Shown here in pieces: positions 43,251-51,683 of a stretch of DNA of 64,000 nt; within the stretch, counting starts at the first letter, position 1; each line of letters starts with the position of its first letter. Origin of the DNA: Methylobacterium sp. Leaf108 (GTDB lineage: Bacteria > Pseudomonadota > Alphaproteobacteria > Rhizobiales > Beijerinckiaceae). The notes under the pieces are model-generated. The model was not told the origin of the DNA and made no database searches. It saw only the letters and a program-made list of their open reading frames with translations. A program made the position numbers and the translations under genes. The DNA lies in the NCBI RefSeq assembly GCF_001423265.1, contig NZ_LMND01000001.1, positions 508,025 to 572,024 of the forward strand. Reading direction: 5' to 3'.

Positions 43251-44309
43251 TCAGCGCCCGGCCTTGCTCAGCTGGTCGAACAGACCGCCGTTGTCGAAGT
43301 TCTTCTTCTGGATGTCGTCCCAGTTGCCCTGGAGATCCTCGATCCTGAAGAGCTTGACCTCGGGCAGCAGGGCGAGATCCTCGGGCTTTGCCGCCTCGCG
43401 CCGGCTCGGGCGGTAGTGGTGCTTGGCGAACAGCGCCTGGGCCGTGTCTGAGTACAGGAACTGCAGATAGGCCTCCGCGGCCTTGCGGGTTCCCTTCTTG
43501 TCGACGTTGGCCTCCACCAGCGCCACCGGCGGCTCGGCGTAGATCGAGACCGGGGGCACCACGACGTCGAACTTGTCGCGGCCGAACTCGTCGAACACGA
43601 GGTAGGCCTCGTTCTCCCAGGTCGGCAGCACGTCGCCGAGGCCGCGCTGGGCGAAGGTGACGGTGGAGCCGCGCGCACCGGTGTCGAGCACCGGCACCTG
43701 GCCGTAGAGCTGGCCGACGAAGGCGTTGGCCTTGTCGGCGTTCTTGCCTTCCTTCTCGTAGGCGTAGCCCCAGGCGGCGAGGAAGTTCCAGCGCCCGCCC
43801 GCGGACGTCTTGGGGTTGGGGGTGATGACCTTCACGTCGGGCTTCACGAGGTCGCCCCAGTCCTTCACGCCCTTCGGGTTGCCCTTGCGCACCAGGAACA
43901 CCACCGTGGAGGTGTAGGGCAGCGCCTGGTTGGGGAGCTTCTCGCGCCAGTCCGCCGACACCTTCTTCGAGATGCGCGCGATGGCGTCGATGTCCGAGGG
44001 GATGCCCAGCGTCACCACGTCGGCGGGGATGCCGTCGATGACCGTGCGGGCCTGCGAACCCGAGCCGCCGTGCGAGGCGCGCACCGTGATGGTCTCGCCG
44101 GTCTTGGCCTTCCACTCGGCGGCGAAGGCGGCGTTGATGTCCTTGTAGAGCTCGCGCGTCGGATCGTACGACACGTTGAGGAGTTCGGTCTGCGCCCAGG
44201 CCGCCGTCGGCGGGGCCACCGCCAGGCAGGCGGCGACCGCGAGCCCGCGCAGGGGACGGCTGCGGCGGGCGCGGCGGCGCCCGGTCTGGCTGGCGTCGAT
44301 GGCGGTCAC
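43251..44309 (-). CDS. cysP: Sulfate/thiosulfate-binding periplasmic protein
   Basis: 352 residues from GTG 44309 with GGAG upstream. The signal peptide has an unusually long arginine-rich n-region (RRRARRSRPLRG) before the hydrophobic core (LAVAACLAVAPPTAAWA). LLNVSYDPTRELYKDINAAF, RASHGGSGSQARTVIDG, PYTSTVVFLVRKGNPKG and GGRWNFLAAWGYA are family-defining sulfate-pocket segments. It delivers sulfate to CysTWA. It is the first gene of the operon, and a promoter with an embedded palindrome lies about 65-90 bp upstream. Confidence 0.94.
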   Translation of the reverse strand: MTAIDASQTGRRRARRSRPLRGLAVAACLAVAPPTAAWAQTELLNVSYDPTRELYKDINAAFAAEWKAKTGETITVRASHGGSGSQARTVIDGIPADVVTLGIPSDIDAIARISKKVSADWREKLPNQALPYTSTVVFLVRKGNPKGVKDWGDLVKPDVKVITPNPKTSAGGRWNFLAAWGYAYEKEGKNADKANAFVGQLYGQVPVLDTGARGSTVTFAQRGLGDVLPTWENEAYLVFDEFGRDKFDVVVPPVSIYAEPPVALVEANVDKKGTRKAAEAYLQFLYSDTAQALFAKHHYRPSRREAAKPEDLALLPEVKLFRIEDLQGNWDDIQKKNFDNGGLFDQLSKAGR

Positions 44310-44370
44310 GTCGTCACTCCGGATCGTGGTTCGGTGGCATCGTCCCCGCTCCCGGGGATTCCGTCGCTCC

Positions 44371-44400
44371 GATATCGTTCTTTTTAAAGAACGAAGTCAA
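44371..44400 (-). promoter_or_regulatory. cysP promoter with palindrome between -35 and -10
   Basis: On the minus strand TTGACT (44395-44400), an 18-base spacer and GATATC (44371-44376) form a sigma-70-like promoter. The spacer is almost entirely the palindrome TCGTTCTTT-TT-AAAGAACGA (44375-44394; 9-bp arms). A protein bound there would block RNA polymerase, so this is probably a repressor operator for sulfur control, for example by an Rrf2-type regulator. The regulator is not in the window. Confidence 0.6.
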
Positions 44401-44537
44401 GCACCGGCGCCCGGCGCCGGACCCGAGATATGGCAATTCCGACGCCCTCCGTCACCACGAGGCGTACCTCCCGGCCCATTATGGAAGAACGTCACACGGC
44501 CGAGGCTCTGCGGAGAAGAAAAATCCGGCCGTCACGA

Positions 44538-44553
44538 GTTCTTTAGAAAGAAC
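44538..44553. promoter_or_regulatory. Second copy of the GTTCTTT-N2-AAAGAAC palindrome
   Basis: GTTCTTT-AG-AAAGAAC has the same 7-bp arms as the site in the cysP promoter, 161 bp away. It may be an auxiliary operator (looping) or serve another transcript. From 44554 to 45026 I see no convincing gene. Confidence 0.5.
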
Positions 44554-45026
44554 ATCCTTTTGCCTCGTGTGCCCGCCGGGAGCCGGGGGACAGGCGCGTG
44601 GCGGAATGCCGGCCCGGCCCGGATCCTCGCGCGGCGACCGCCGACCCTGGACCGCCCGTGGCCGGCTCCGGTTCTCGCGAGCGTCCGCTTTCCCGGCACT
44701 GTCGCGAGGGGCCGAAGTACGGCGAAACCCGCCGCATGACGGCCCGCGCCAGGCGTCCGGTCGGGAGACGGACCGGAGTCGACTGTCAAGGAATTTGGCG
44801 GGCCGGAAGCGTCAAAAAAAATCCCGGAGACCGAGCGGGAAAGGAAGCCCTAACCGCACAACGGCTTGGCTTGTCCCGCTGGCCGATCGCCTCCTCGGCG
44901 GCGTTCGAAACGCTGTCCTAGGTGATGGACGCACCCGCAGAGGCAGGGTTACTAAACCGTCAAGGCCGACGAATCGGAAGGATGCCTCGCGAGCATCGCC
45001 AGCAGAGCAAGGGCAAAATTCGCCAG

Positions 45027-45248
45027 ATGCAGAATATTACACTGACCCAGCGCGAAAGAGATACGGTTCTTGCAGCATTGCGCTACTATCAGTACTATAG
45101 ATTGCAGGGTCATCCTTTCGACCCGCGTCACGATCACTTGATCGATGCCATCGCATGCCATACCGGCGATAGCCTAGACCTTGCGGAAGTCGACGATCTC
45201 TGCGCGGGCCTGCGCGGCAACAACCATGCCCTGGGTGCCGCCGCCTGA
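45027..45248 (+). CDS. 73-residue hypothetical protein
   Basis: Starts at ATG 45027 (MQNITLTQRERDTVLAALRYYQYY); in-frame ATGs at 44982 and 44922 are less likely because the added residues are basic and unpatterned. Helical, with the repeated aromatic YYQYYRLQGHPFDPRHDHL, then an acidic region DSLDLAEVDDLCAGLRG. Less GC-rich than its neighbours. No family name can be given. No membrane segment. It is isolated, with the next gene convergent. Confidence 0.6.
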   Translation: MQNITLTQRERDTVLAALRYYQYYRLQGHPFDPRHDHLIDAIACHTGDSLDLAEVDDLCAGLRGNNHALGAAA

Positions 45249-45375
45249 GGGCACGAACGGCCGTTCCCGCGGGCGAGGACATGCCTCGCCGCGCTTGCGG
45301 AACTGCCATGGCCGGTCACGCGACACGGCCGCCGGCCACGACGGTCGACGGCCGGACGACGATCGACGCGGGCGG

Positions 45376-45762
45376 CTACGGGTTCGCGGGGCGGGGTGCG
45401 GCGGCGAGGTGGCCGCGGGCACGGCCGACGGCGGCTTCGCAGGCTCCGGTGTCGGCCTTGGCATCCGCGGTGCGCGCTTCGTCCAGGGCGACCCTGGCCT
45501 GCATGGCGCGGTCTCCGCCCTCTCCCGCACTGGCGCTCACGGCCGGCGGAGCCGCCATCGGCGCGGAGCCGGCCTCGCCCTCGCGGCCCTGACCTTCCCT
45601 GGCGCCGGCGGCGGCCTTTCCGCTGGTGGAGGCGGAGATCGCCGCACCGGCCTGGTTCTTCACCTGGCTTTCGAGGGACGCGATGGCGTCGCCGCAGGGT
45701 GAGGCATAGGCGGGTGCCGCCAGGGTGAGCACCGCGGCGGCGAGACAGAGGCGTCGTATCAT
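45376..45762 (-). CDS. Small secreted hypothetical protein
   Basis: 128 residues from ATG 45762. Signal peptide MIRRLCLAAAVLTLAAPAYA; a short helix (PCGDAIASLESQVKNQAG); a Gly/Ala/Glu-rich low-complexity middle; a C-terminal helix with ARVALDEARTADAKADTGACEAAVGRARGHL. Two cysteines bracket the mature chain. No recognised family. It is downstream of iorAB on the same strand but beyond a terminator-like hairpin, so it is probably separate. Confidence 0.65.
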   Translation of the reverse strand: MIRRLCLAAAVLTLAAPAYASPCGDAIASLESQVKNQAGAAISASTSGKAAAGAREGQGREGEAGSAPMAAPPAVSASAGEGGDRAMQARVALDEARTADAKADTGACEAAVGRARGHLAAAPRPANP

Positions 45763-45856
45763 GTCGGACGTGTCCTTCGAGAGCGCGGGGCGCGGATGAG
45801 GGGGGGCCACGCGGGGCGGCGCATCCTCATCCAACCCGCCGGACCCACCGAAGGTC

Positions 45857-45889
45857 CGCCCTCCCCGGTCGCAGGGACCGGAGAGGGCG
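45857..45889 (-). terminator. Terminator-like hairpin after iorB
   Basis: Two 14-base arms (45857-45870 and 45876-45889) pair at 13 of 14 positions around a 5-base loop, starting 8 bp past the iorB stop. There is no U-tract. Confidence 0.55.
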
Positions 45890-45896
45890 CGATTCG

Positions 45897-48263
45897 TCAG
45901 GCGCTGGCCTGGTTGCGGATCGGCAGCTGGCGGATGCGCCGGCCGGTGGCGGCGAACACCGCGTTGGCGATGGCCGGGGCCACCGGCGGCACGCCGGGTT
46001 CGCCGACGCCGCCCAGCGGCTTGGCGTAGTCGTTCGAGGGCAGGAGGTGGACGTGCAGTTCCTTCGGGGCGGCGTCGATCCGGGTGATCTCGTAGCCGTC
46101 GAAGTTGTTCTGCTGGGCCCGGCCGTCCTTGAAGGTGATCTCGGACGAGAGTGCGAGCCCCATGCCCATCACCACGGCGCCCTCCATCTGCGAGCGCACT
46201 CGCTCCGGATTGACCTGCGGCCCGCAATCGACCGCGATGTCGATGCGCTTGACCGAGACCACGCCCTTGGCGTCGACCTCCACCTCGGCCGCCACGGCCG
46301 TGTAGGTGACGAAGCTGTAGTGGCCGGCGATGCCGAGCCCACGGCCGCTCGCGAGCTTGCGGCCCCAGCCGGCGCCCTTGGCCGCCGTCTCGATGACCCG
46401 GCGCAGGCGCCCCGTCTCGATCGGATAGCGGACCGGATCCTCGCCGTAGTTCCAGACGTCGCCGAGCGTGGTCGGGTCGATGCTGCGATCGGGCCCGATG
46501 AGGTCGAGGAGGTAGTCCTTCGGGTCGCGGCCCGCCGCATGGGCGAGTTCGGCCACGAAGGACTGGATCGCGAAGGCGTGCGGGATGTTCGAGACCGAGC
46601 GGAACCAGCCGATGCGCACGTGCGCGTCGGCCTCCGGGTTCTCCAGGCGGACGTTGGGGATCGCGAAGGGGGTGTTGGTCAGCCCCATGCCGAGCTCGAA
46701 CGGCAGCTGGTTCTTAGCGCCCGGCGCGAAGATCGAGCCGATGGTGGGGGCGGCCGAACGGTGCAGCCAGGCCACCGGCATGCCCTTGGCGTCGAGGCCG
46801 GCCTCCAGGCGCTCCACCGAGATGGTGTGGTAGTAGCCGTGGTGGAGGTCGTCCTCCCGGGTCCAGATCAGCTTGACCGGGGCGCCGTCGACCTCGCGGC
46901 TGCACAGCGCCGCCTCGAGCACGTAGTCGGGCTTCGACTTGCGGCCGAAGCCGCCGCCGAGCAGGGTCACGTTCACGCGCACCTTGTCGGCGGCGAGCCC
47001 GAGAGTCTTGGCGAGGCGGTCGTGGGTCGCCTGCGGCGCCTGGGTGTTGGCCCAGGCCTCGCAGAACCCGTCCTTGATCCGCACGGTGGCGGCGGGCGGC
47101 TCCATCGGCGCCTGGACGAGGTGGGGCACGAAATACTCGGCCTCGACCTTCTGCTTGGCCTTCGCCATCGCGCCGTCGACGTCGCCGGTGTTGCGCACGA
47201 CCTTGCCGGGGGCGCGGGCCGCCTTCTCCAGCTCGCCCCGGAAGGCGACGGAATCGTAGGTGGCGTTGGGGCCGTCGTCCCAGGTGATCTTGAGGGCCTC
47301 GCGGGCCTTCATGGCCGCCCAGGTGTTCTTGGCCACCACCGCGACGCCGCCGATGGGCTGGAACTCGGACGGGATCGCCGGGGCCGGGATCGTGAAGATC
47401 TTCACGACGCCCGGCACCTTCTTGGCCTCGCTGTCGTCGAGGCTCGCGACCTTGCCCCCGAACACCGGCGGCCGCGCGATCAGCCCGTACAGCATCCCCT
47501 CGAGGCGGGTGTCGATGCCGTAGATCGCCGTGCCGGTGGTGATGTCACGGTTGTCGATGAGATGGACCTGGCCGCGGCCGGATTCGGCACGGCCATCGGT
47601 CTTGCCGATGTAGCGGAACGCCTTGGCATCCTTGAGGACCACGCCCTCGCGGGCCGGCACCGGCAGTTCGGCCGCGGCGGCCGCGAGTTCGCCGTAGCCG
47701 GCCGTGCGCTTCGACTTGGCGTGCGTGACGACGTGGTTCTCGGCCTTCACCTCGGCCACCGGCACGCCCCATTGCTTGGCGGCGGCCTGGACCAGCATCA
47801 GCCGGGCCGCCGCGCCGGCATGGCGCAGGTGCGGGAAGAAGTGGCGCAGGGACCGGGACCCGTCGGTGTCCTGGTTGCCGAAGCGGGCCTCGTCGCCCCA
47901 GGCCTGAGCGACCTTGACCTTCGACCACTCGGCGTCGAGCTCGTCGGCGACCACCATGGCCACCGAGGTGCGCACGCCCTGGCCCATCTCCGAGCGATGG
48001 CAGGTGACCGTGACGGTGCCGTCGGTGGCGATGGCCACGAACACCTTGGGGTCGTCCTGCCAGCCGTGCGGCATGGCGTCGGCGCCGAACTTCTTGGGCC
48101 CATCGGCCTTGTCCTGCGCCAGGGCCGGCTCACGCCAGGACAGGGCCAGGACCAGGGCGCCCATGCCGCCGAGCATGGCGCGGCGGCTGACGTTGGCCAG
48201 CGCCGAGGGGGTTTCGGGGGAGGTGGTGGCCGCTGCGGCCATCGCGCGTGCGTCGTGGATCAC
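45897..48263 (-). CDS. iorB: Molybdopterin-binding large subunit of an isoquinoline 1-oxidoreductase-type dehydrogenase
   Basis: 788 residues from GTG 48263, which overlaps the iorA stop (GTGA). A twin-arginine signal (R27 R28 in SRRAMLGG) implies folded export with the small subunit. Xanthine-oxidase-family features: [63 protein letters not shown] and the C-terminal [23 protein letters not shown] with the active-site Glu region. Such enzymes hydroxylate N-heterocycles or oxidise aldehydes and pass electrons via the 2Fe-2S subunit to a cytochrome. The substrate is unknown, and the name reflects the nearest subfamily. Confidence 0.88.
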   Translation of the reverse strand: MIHDARAMAAAATTSPETPSALANVSRRAMLGGMGALVLALSWREPALAQDKADGPKKFGADAMPHGWQDDPKVFVAIATDGTVTVTCHRSEMGQGVRTSVAMVVADELDAEWSKVKVAQAWGDEARFGNQDTDGSRSLRHFFPHLRHAGAAARLMLVQAAAKQWGVPVAEVKAENHVVTHAKSKRTAGYGELAAAAAELPVPAREGVVLKDAKAFRYIGKTDGRAESGRGQVHLIDNRDITTGTAIYGIDTRLEGMLYGLIARPPVFGGKVASLDDSEAKKVPGVVKIFTIPAPAIPSEFQPIGGVAVVAKNTWAAMKAREALKITWDDGPNATYDSVAFRGELEKAARAPGKVVRNTGDVDGAMAKAKQKVEAEYFVPHLVQAPMEPPAATVRIKDGFCEAWANTQAPQATHDRLAKTLGLAADKVRVNVTLLGGGFGRKSKPDYVLEAALCSREVDGAPVKLIWTREDDLHHGYYHTISVERLEAGLDAKGMPVAWLHRSAAPTIGSIFAPGAKNQLPFELGMGLTNTPFAIPNVRLENPEADAHVRIGWFRSVSNIPHAFAIQSFVAELAHAAGRDPKDYLLDLIGPDRSIDPTTLGDVWNYGEDPVRYPIETGRLRRVIETAAKGAGWGRKLASGRGLGIAGHYSFVTYTAVAAEVEVDAKGVVSVKRIDIAVDCGPQVNPERVRSQMEGAVVMGMGLALSSEITFKDGRAQQNNFDGYEITRIDAAPKELHVHLLPSNDYAKPLGGVGEPGVPPVAPAIANAVFAATGRRIRQLPIRNQASA

Positions 48264-48754
48264 AGGCGATCTCCCTTGGTGGCGGGCTTCGAGGTTCCGG
48301 GTTTGGAGGTGCCCGCGGCCTGATGGATGGCGGCGCGGATGCGCGGATAGGTACCGCAGCGGCACAGGTTGCCGGCCATGGCCTCGTCGATCTGCGCGTC
48401 GGTGGGCTTGGGCGTCTCGGTGAGAAGGGAGGCCGCCTGCATCATCTGCCCGCACTGGCAGTAACCGCATTGCGACACGTCGAGATCGCGCCAGGCGACC
48501 TGGACCGGGTGGTTACCGTCCCGCGACAGACCTTCGATGGTGACGACGGCCTGGCCTTCGGCCGCCGACATCGGCGTGACGCAGCCCCGCACGGCGCTGC
48601 CGCCGAGGTGGACGGTACAGGCGCCGCACAAGGCCTGGCCACAACCGAACTTGGTGCCGGTCAACCCGGCTTCGTCGCGAAGATACCACAGCAGCGGCAT
48701 GTCGGGGTCGCCGTCGAAGCTGCGTTCAGCTCCGTTCACGGTGAGTTTGATCAT
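48260..48754 (-). CDS. iorA: 2Fe-2S small subunit of the isoquinoline 1-oxidoreductase-type dehydrogenase
   Basis: 164 residues from ATG 48754 (GGACGAGA upstream). Cluster II ligands are in the N-terminal plant-ferredoxin-like domain ([15 protein letters not shown]...GC), and cluster I ligands are in the helical domain ([11 protein letters not shown] and [12 protein letters not shown]). It transfers electrons from the molybdenum cofactor in IorB. The C-terminal tail has a short internal repeat ([10 protein letters not shown]). No FAD subunit is present, as expected for this subfamily. It is first in the two-gene operon with a 4-bp overlap. Confidence 0.9.
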   Translation of the reverse strand: MIKLTVNGAERSFDGDPDMPLLWYLRDEAGLTGTKFGCGQALCGACTVHLGGSAVRGCVTPMSAAEGQAVVTIEGLSRDGNHPVQVAWRDLDVSQCGYCQCGQMMQAASLLTETPKPTDAQIDEAMAGNLCRCGTYPRIRAAIHQAAGTSKPGTSKPATKGDRL

Positions 48755-49142
48755 CGATCTCGTCCTGTCAGGGGCGCGTCGCGCAAAGGTCGAGGAGCGG
48801 GCCGCGCGGAGGGGGCCATCCGGCCGACGGACACGATCCATTGCCGGCGGTCGGGACTTCGGGGTCTCGCGGGTGCGGGCTCTGTTGGGTCCGCGCCCGC
48901 CGCTCTTCGGTATCGCTATAAACTACAAGAGGGCTTCGCTGCAGCGCAACAGAAGCGGATCGGACCCGCCGGGCGCCGGACGCGGGGCGTGCCGTTGCGC
49001 ACGCCGGGGTCGGCTCGCCCGCGGGTCTGGCGGAACATTCACCGAGGGTCGCCGCGGACCCGGGGTCCGCGGCTCGTCAGCAGGGCCGATGCACCGGCCC
49101 GGATGCGGGGCCGGTGCCCACGGGGCCGACGCCGTGGTCCGC
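48755..49142. other. 388-bp intergenic stretch between iorA and sodB
   Basis: This region must hold the iorA promoter. An AT-rich spot (TATAAACTAC around 48920) stands out, but no clean -35/-10 pair, operator or small gene could be assigned. Confidence 0.4.
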
Positions 49143-49742
49143 TCAGGCGGTGGCTTCGCCGTGGAGCTTCTCGACGTATTCCCAGTTCACGAGGTTCTCG
49201 AGAAACGCCTTGAGGTAGTCGGGGCGGCGGTTGCGGTAGTCGATGTAGTAGGAGTGCTCCCACACGTCGACGCCGAGGATCGGCTTGGCGCCGTGCACCA
49301 GCGGGTTCTCGCCGTTGGGGGTCTTGAGGATGGCGAGCTTGCCGTCCTTGACCGCGAGCCAGGCCCAGCCGGAGCCGAACTGCGAGACGCCGGCCTGGAT
49401 GAAGTCGACCTTGAACTTCTCGAAGCCGCCGAGGTCCTCGTCGATCTTCTGCGCGATGGTGCCGGGAGGGGCACCGCCGCCGTTGGGCTTCATCCAGTTC
49501 CAGAAATGCAGATGGTTGAAGTGCTGGCCGGCGTTGTTGAACAGCGGCTGGTTGGTGCCGTAGGCGGCGACCACGATCTCCTCGACGGTCTTCCCGGCGA
49601 GATCGGTACCTTCGAGCAGCTTGTTGCCGGTTTCGACATAGGCCTTGTGGTGCTTGTCGTGGTGAAACTCGAGGGTTTCCTTCGACATGTAGGGGGCGAG
49701 CGCGTCGTAGGCGTAGGGCAGGTCGGGAAGGGTGAAGGTCAT
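49143..49742 (-). CDS. sodB: Superoxide dismutase (Fe/Mn type)
   Basis: 199 residues from ATG 49742 with GGAGAGA upstream. N-terminal PDLPYAYDALAPYMSKETLEFHHDKHHKAYV includes the first ligand H27. NHLHFWNWMKP provides the second histidine, and DVWEHSYYIDYRNRRPDYL the Asp and last His. The composition near the active site suits an iron or cambialistic enzyme; the metal cannot be fixed by eye. No signal peptide, so cytosolic. A monocistronic gene. Confidence 0.95.
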   Translation of the reverse strand: MTFTLPDLPYAYDALAPYMSKETLEFHHDKHHKAYVETGNKLLEGTDLAGKTVEEIVVAAYGTNQPLFNNAGQHFNHLHFWNWMKPNGGGAPPGTIAQKIDEDLGGFEKFKVDFIQAGVSQFGSGWAWLAVKDGKLAILKTPNGENPLVHGAKPILGVDVWEHSYYIDYRNRRPDYLKAFLENLVNWEYVEKLHGEATA

Positions 49743-49860
49743 CGGCTCTCTCCGGATCTCGGGGCTCGGGGCTCGGACCCCGGCGCAAAGGCTGCGCCGC
49801 GATGGGCCACCGGCCCGGCGGTAGGTAGGTCCCCGCCTCGCCGAGGGCAACGCCGCAACG

Positions 49861-49904
49861 GCAAAACCGGTCCCGCACGGGCCCCGTTTCGCAACCGGTT
49901 TTGC
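49861..49904. promoter_or_regulatory. Inverted repeat upstream of sodB
   Basis: GCAAAACCGG (49861-49870) and CCGGTTTTGC (49895-49904) are perfect 10-bp arms around a 24-base centre, in the gap between divergent sodB and the membrane-anchored protein. It could be an operator for either promoter. Confidence 0.45.
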
Positions 49905-49967
49905 AAAAGGACACCATGCCTTTACGATGCGCCACCTGTCACGCGTACCCCGACCCCCGAGACCTCC

Positions 49968-50966
49968 ATGATCATTGCGCTGTTCGCGCTGTCCATCGCC
50001 ATGATCGTCGGCGGCATCGCCTCGGTGGTTCAGGGATTCCCCTTCGTCAGGCTGGAGAGCGGACTGGCGATGACCATCGCCGGGGCGACCACGGCCTCGG
50101 CCGGCGGCGTGCTCCTGGGCCTCGCCGTCCTCGCCCGTCAGGTCCGGGCCCTGGCCCGCTCCCTCGCCTCGCCATCCTGGCAAGCCTCCCCATCCTGGCA
50201 AGCCCCCCCATCCTTGCAGGCCGCGCCGTCCCATCGGGAGGTGGACTTGGCCGAGACGGTCTCCCTGCCGCCCGACCCGGCGATCGATGCACCCCACCGC
50301 GACCGGGGCCGGCTCGATCCGACCGGCCTCGATGAGGGCTCCGAAGGCAAGGCTTCCGAAGGCAAGGCTTCCGAAGGCGAGACGTCCAGAGATAAGTCTT
50401 TCGACGGTAAGGCTTCCGCGAGCCGCCGGCCCCTCGTCGCCGGCACGTCCGTCCTCGCGGCCGGAGCCGCCGCGGCGGCGATGCCGAGCGCATCTCCTGC
50501 GGCACGTCCCGAGCCGACCTTCGAGGAGTCGCTCGGCGCGACTCCGCCGGACGCGCCCGTCCCCCCCCCTGCTCCCACGCCCGCATCGGACGGCCATCCC
50601 GACGAGGCCGTCCAAGGCGAGCGGACCGAGCCGCACGACCTCGCGCCCGCTCCGGCTCCCGAGCCCGCCGCACACGAGTCGGCGCCGCCGACCCCCGCCG
50701 ACGCCGAGCCGTTCGCGCCCGCCGAAGCCCCGGACCTCAGGCCCGCCATCATCGACCCGGCGCCAGCCGAACCCGTCGCGCAGGCTGCCGCCCCCACCCT
50801 CGAGGTGGTGGGGACCTATGTCTCGGGGGGGAACACCTACGTGATGTTCTCGGATGGCTCGATCGAGGCGGAGACCCCGCGCGGCCGCTTCACCTTCGAA
50901 TCCCTCGACGAACTCAAGGCCTTCGTGGAAGCGGGCGGCGAAACCGACGGCCGTGGCACGCCCTAG
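49968..50966 (+). CDS. Membrane-anchored Pro/Ala/Glu-rich protein with internal repeats
   Basis: 332 residues from ATG 49968. Two N-terminal helices (MIIALFALSIAMIVGGIASVV and LAMTIAGATTASAGGVLLGLAVL) anchor a long disordered region with tandem repeats (SPSWQA, SPSWQA, PPSLQA about 69-86; EGKAS repeated near 126-150). A small conserved-looking C-terminal module (EVVGTYVSGGNTYVMFSDGSIEAETPRGRFTFESLDELKAFVE) follows. This module resembles a short beta domain found at the end of many Methylobacterium membrane proteins, but it is not a named family. Function unknown. The repeat DNA is near-identical, so copy number may vary between strains. Confidence 0.75.
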   Translation: MIIALFALSIAMIVGGIASVVQGFPFVRLESGLAMTIAGATTASAGGVLLGLAVLARQVRALARSLASPSWQASPSWQAPPSLQAAPSHREVDLAETVSLPPDPAIDAPHRDRGRLDPTGLDEGSEGKASEGKASEGETSRDKSFDGKASASRRPLVAGTSVLAAGAAAAAMPSASPAARPEPTFEESLGATPPDAPVPPPAPTPASDGHPDEAVQGERTEPHDLAPAPAPEPAAHESAPPTPADAEPFAPAEAPDLRPAIIDPAPAEPVAQAAAPTLEVVGTYVSGGNTYVMFSDGSIEAETPRGRFTFESLDELKAFVEAGGETDGRGTP

Positions 50967-51683
50967 CCACGACCGCGCGGCGCAGCCCGATCAGGACAGG
51001 GACCACGCAGGGGGCCGGCCGAGCGTGAACCCTAGCGGTCAGCACCTCTCTCGAACGGACCGCGCGCGCCGGCCGACCATCCCGGGGTGGCCGGATAGAC
51101 CGCGTGCCGTCTTTCTCGTCGCGACGCCGCGAAGGCATGCGCATGTCACCGGCCTGCCGTGACCCCTGGCAGGAAACCCGATTTCAATAGAGATCGGCCT
51201 GCAAACGTCTTTCCCGAAAACACGCTTCGGTTGCCGGAAAAATGCGTTGTTTGGGAGAGTCATAATTCTGAATATTTTCCTTTCGAAACCAGGCCGATGA
51301 CGACACGCTTTCGACCGGATAGTCTTTGTCGATGGTGATCGAGCTCAATCTCTGACGATGAACGTTATTGCCGACGATGCCACATCGATATAATTTAGTT
51401 TATTACGAATCATCACTTGATGATCTCTACAGCATGATGTGAAATATTGACATTCGGCATGGCTATAAACCATTATGATATCTATCATTTTAAATATAAA
51501 ATGATAATTTTTATCTTGTAAATCTGCAGCCATGATTTTTTGTCGGCGGCGATCCCATTGTCCTCGCAAAAAAATCTGCGACTCATAACCTATGAATGCA
51601 GACTCGCCTCGACCGGAATGTATGGTAAAAACTTTACTCGCTGGCGTTTCGCGCTGGAGCACAGGGTAGGGGTTGTAGCGACA
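50967..51683. promoter_or_regulatory. Gene-free leader with an AT-rich segment and two perfect palindromes
   Basis: About 700 bp without a supportable gene. From roughly 51180 to 51600 the DNA is strikingly AT-rich for this genome. It contains TATCATTTTA-AATA-TAAAATGATA (51483-51506, perfect 10-bp arms) and ATCATCA-CT-TGATGAT (51409-51424, perfect 7-bp arms). This is probably the control region of the coiled-coil genes, possibly a site for an AT-binding nucleoid protein; GapR, encoded in this window, prefers AT-rich DNA. Confidence 0.45.

Noticed and set aside
44598..44921. Possible 107-residue gene upstream of the 73-residue hypothetical
   Set aside because: Arg/Gly/Pro-rich composition with no ribosome site and no motif; overlapping frames on both strands look the same.
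46047..48323. A 758-codon plus-strand open frame opposite iorB
   Set aside because: Shadow of iorB, low complexity and without recognisable motifs; the real gene has a twin-arginine signal and cofactor motifs.
51345..51662. Possible 105-residue gene on the minus strand in the AT-rich leader
   Set aside because: It runs through both perfect palindromes, has no ribosome site and an unpatterned translation; better explained as control DNA.
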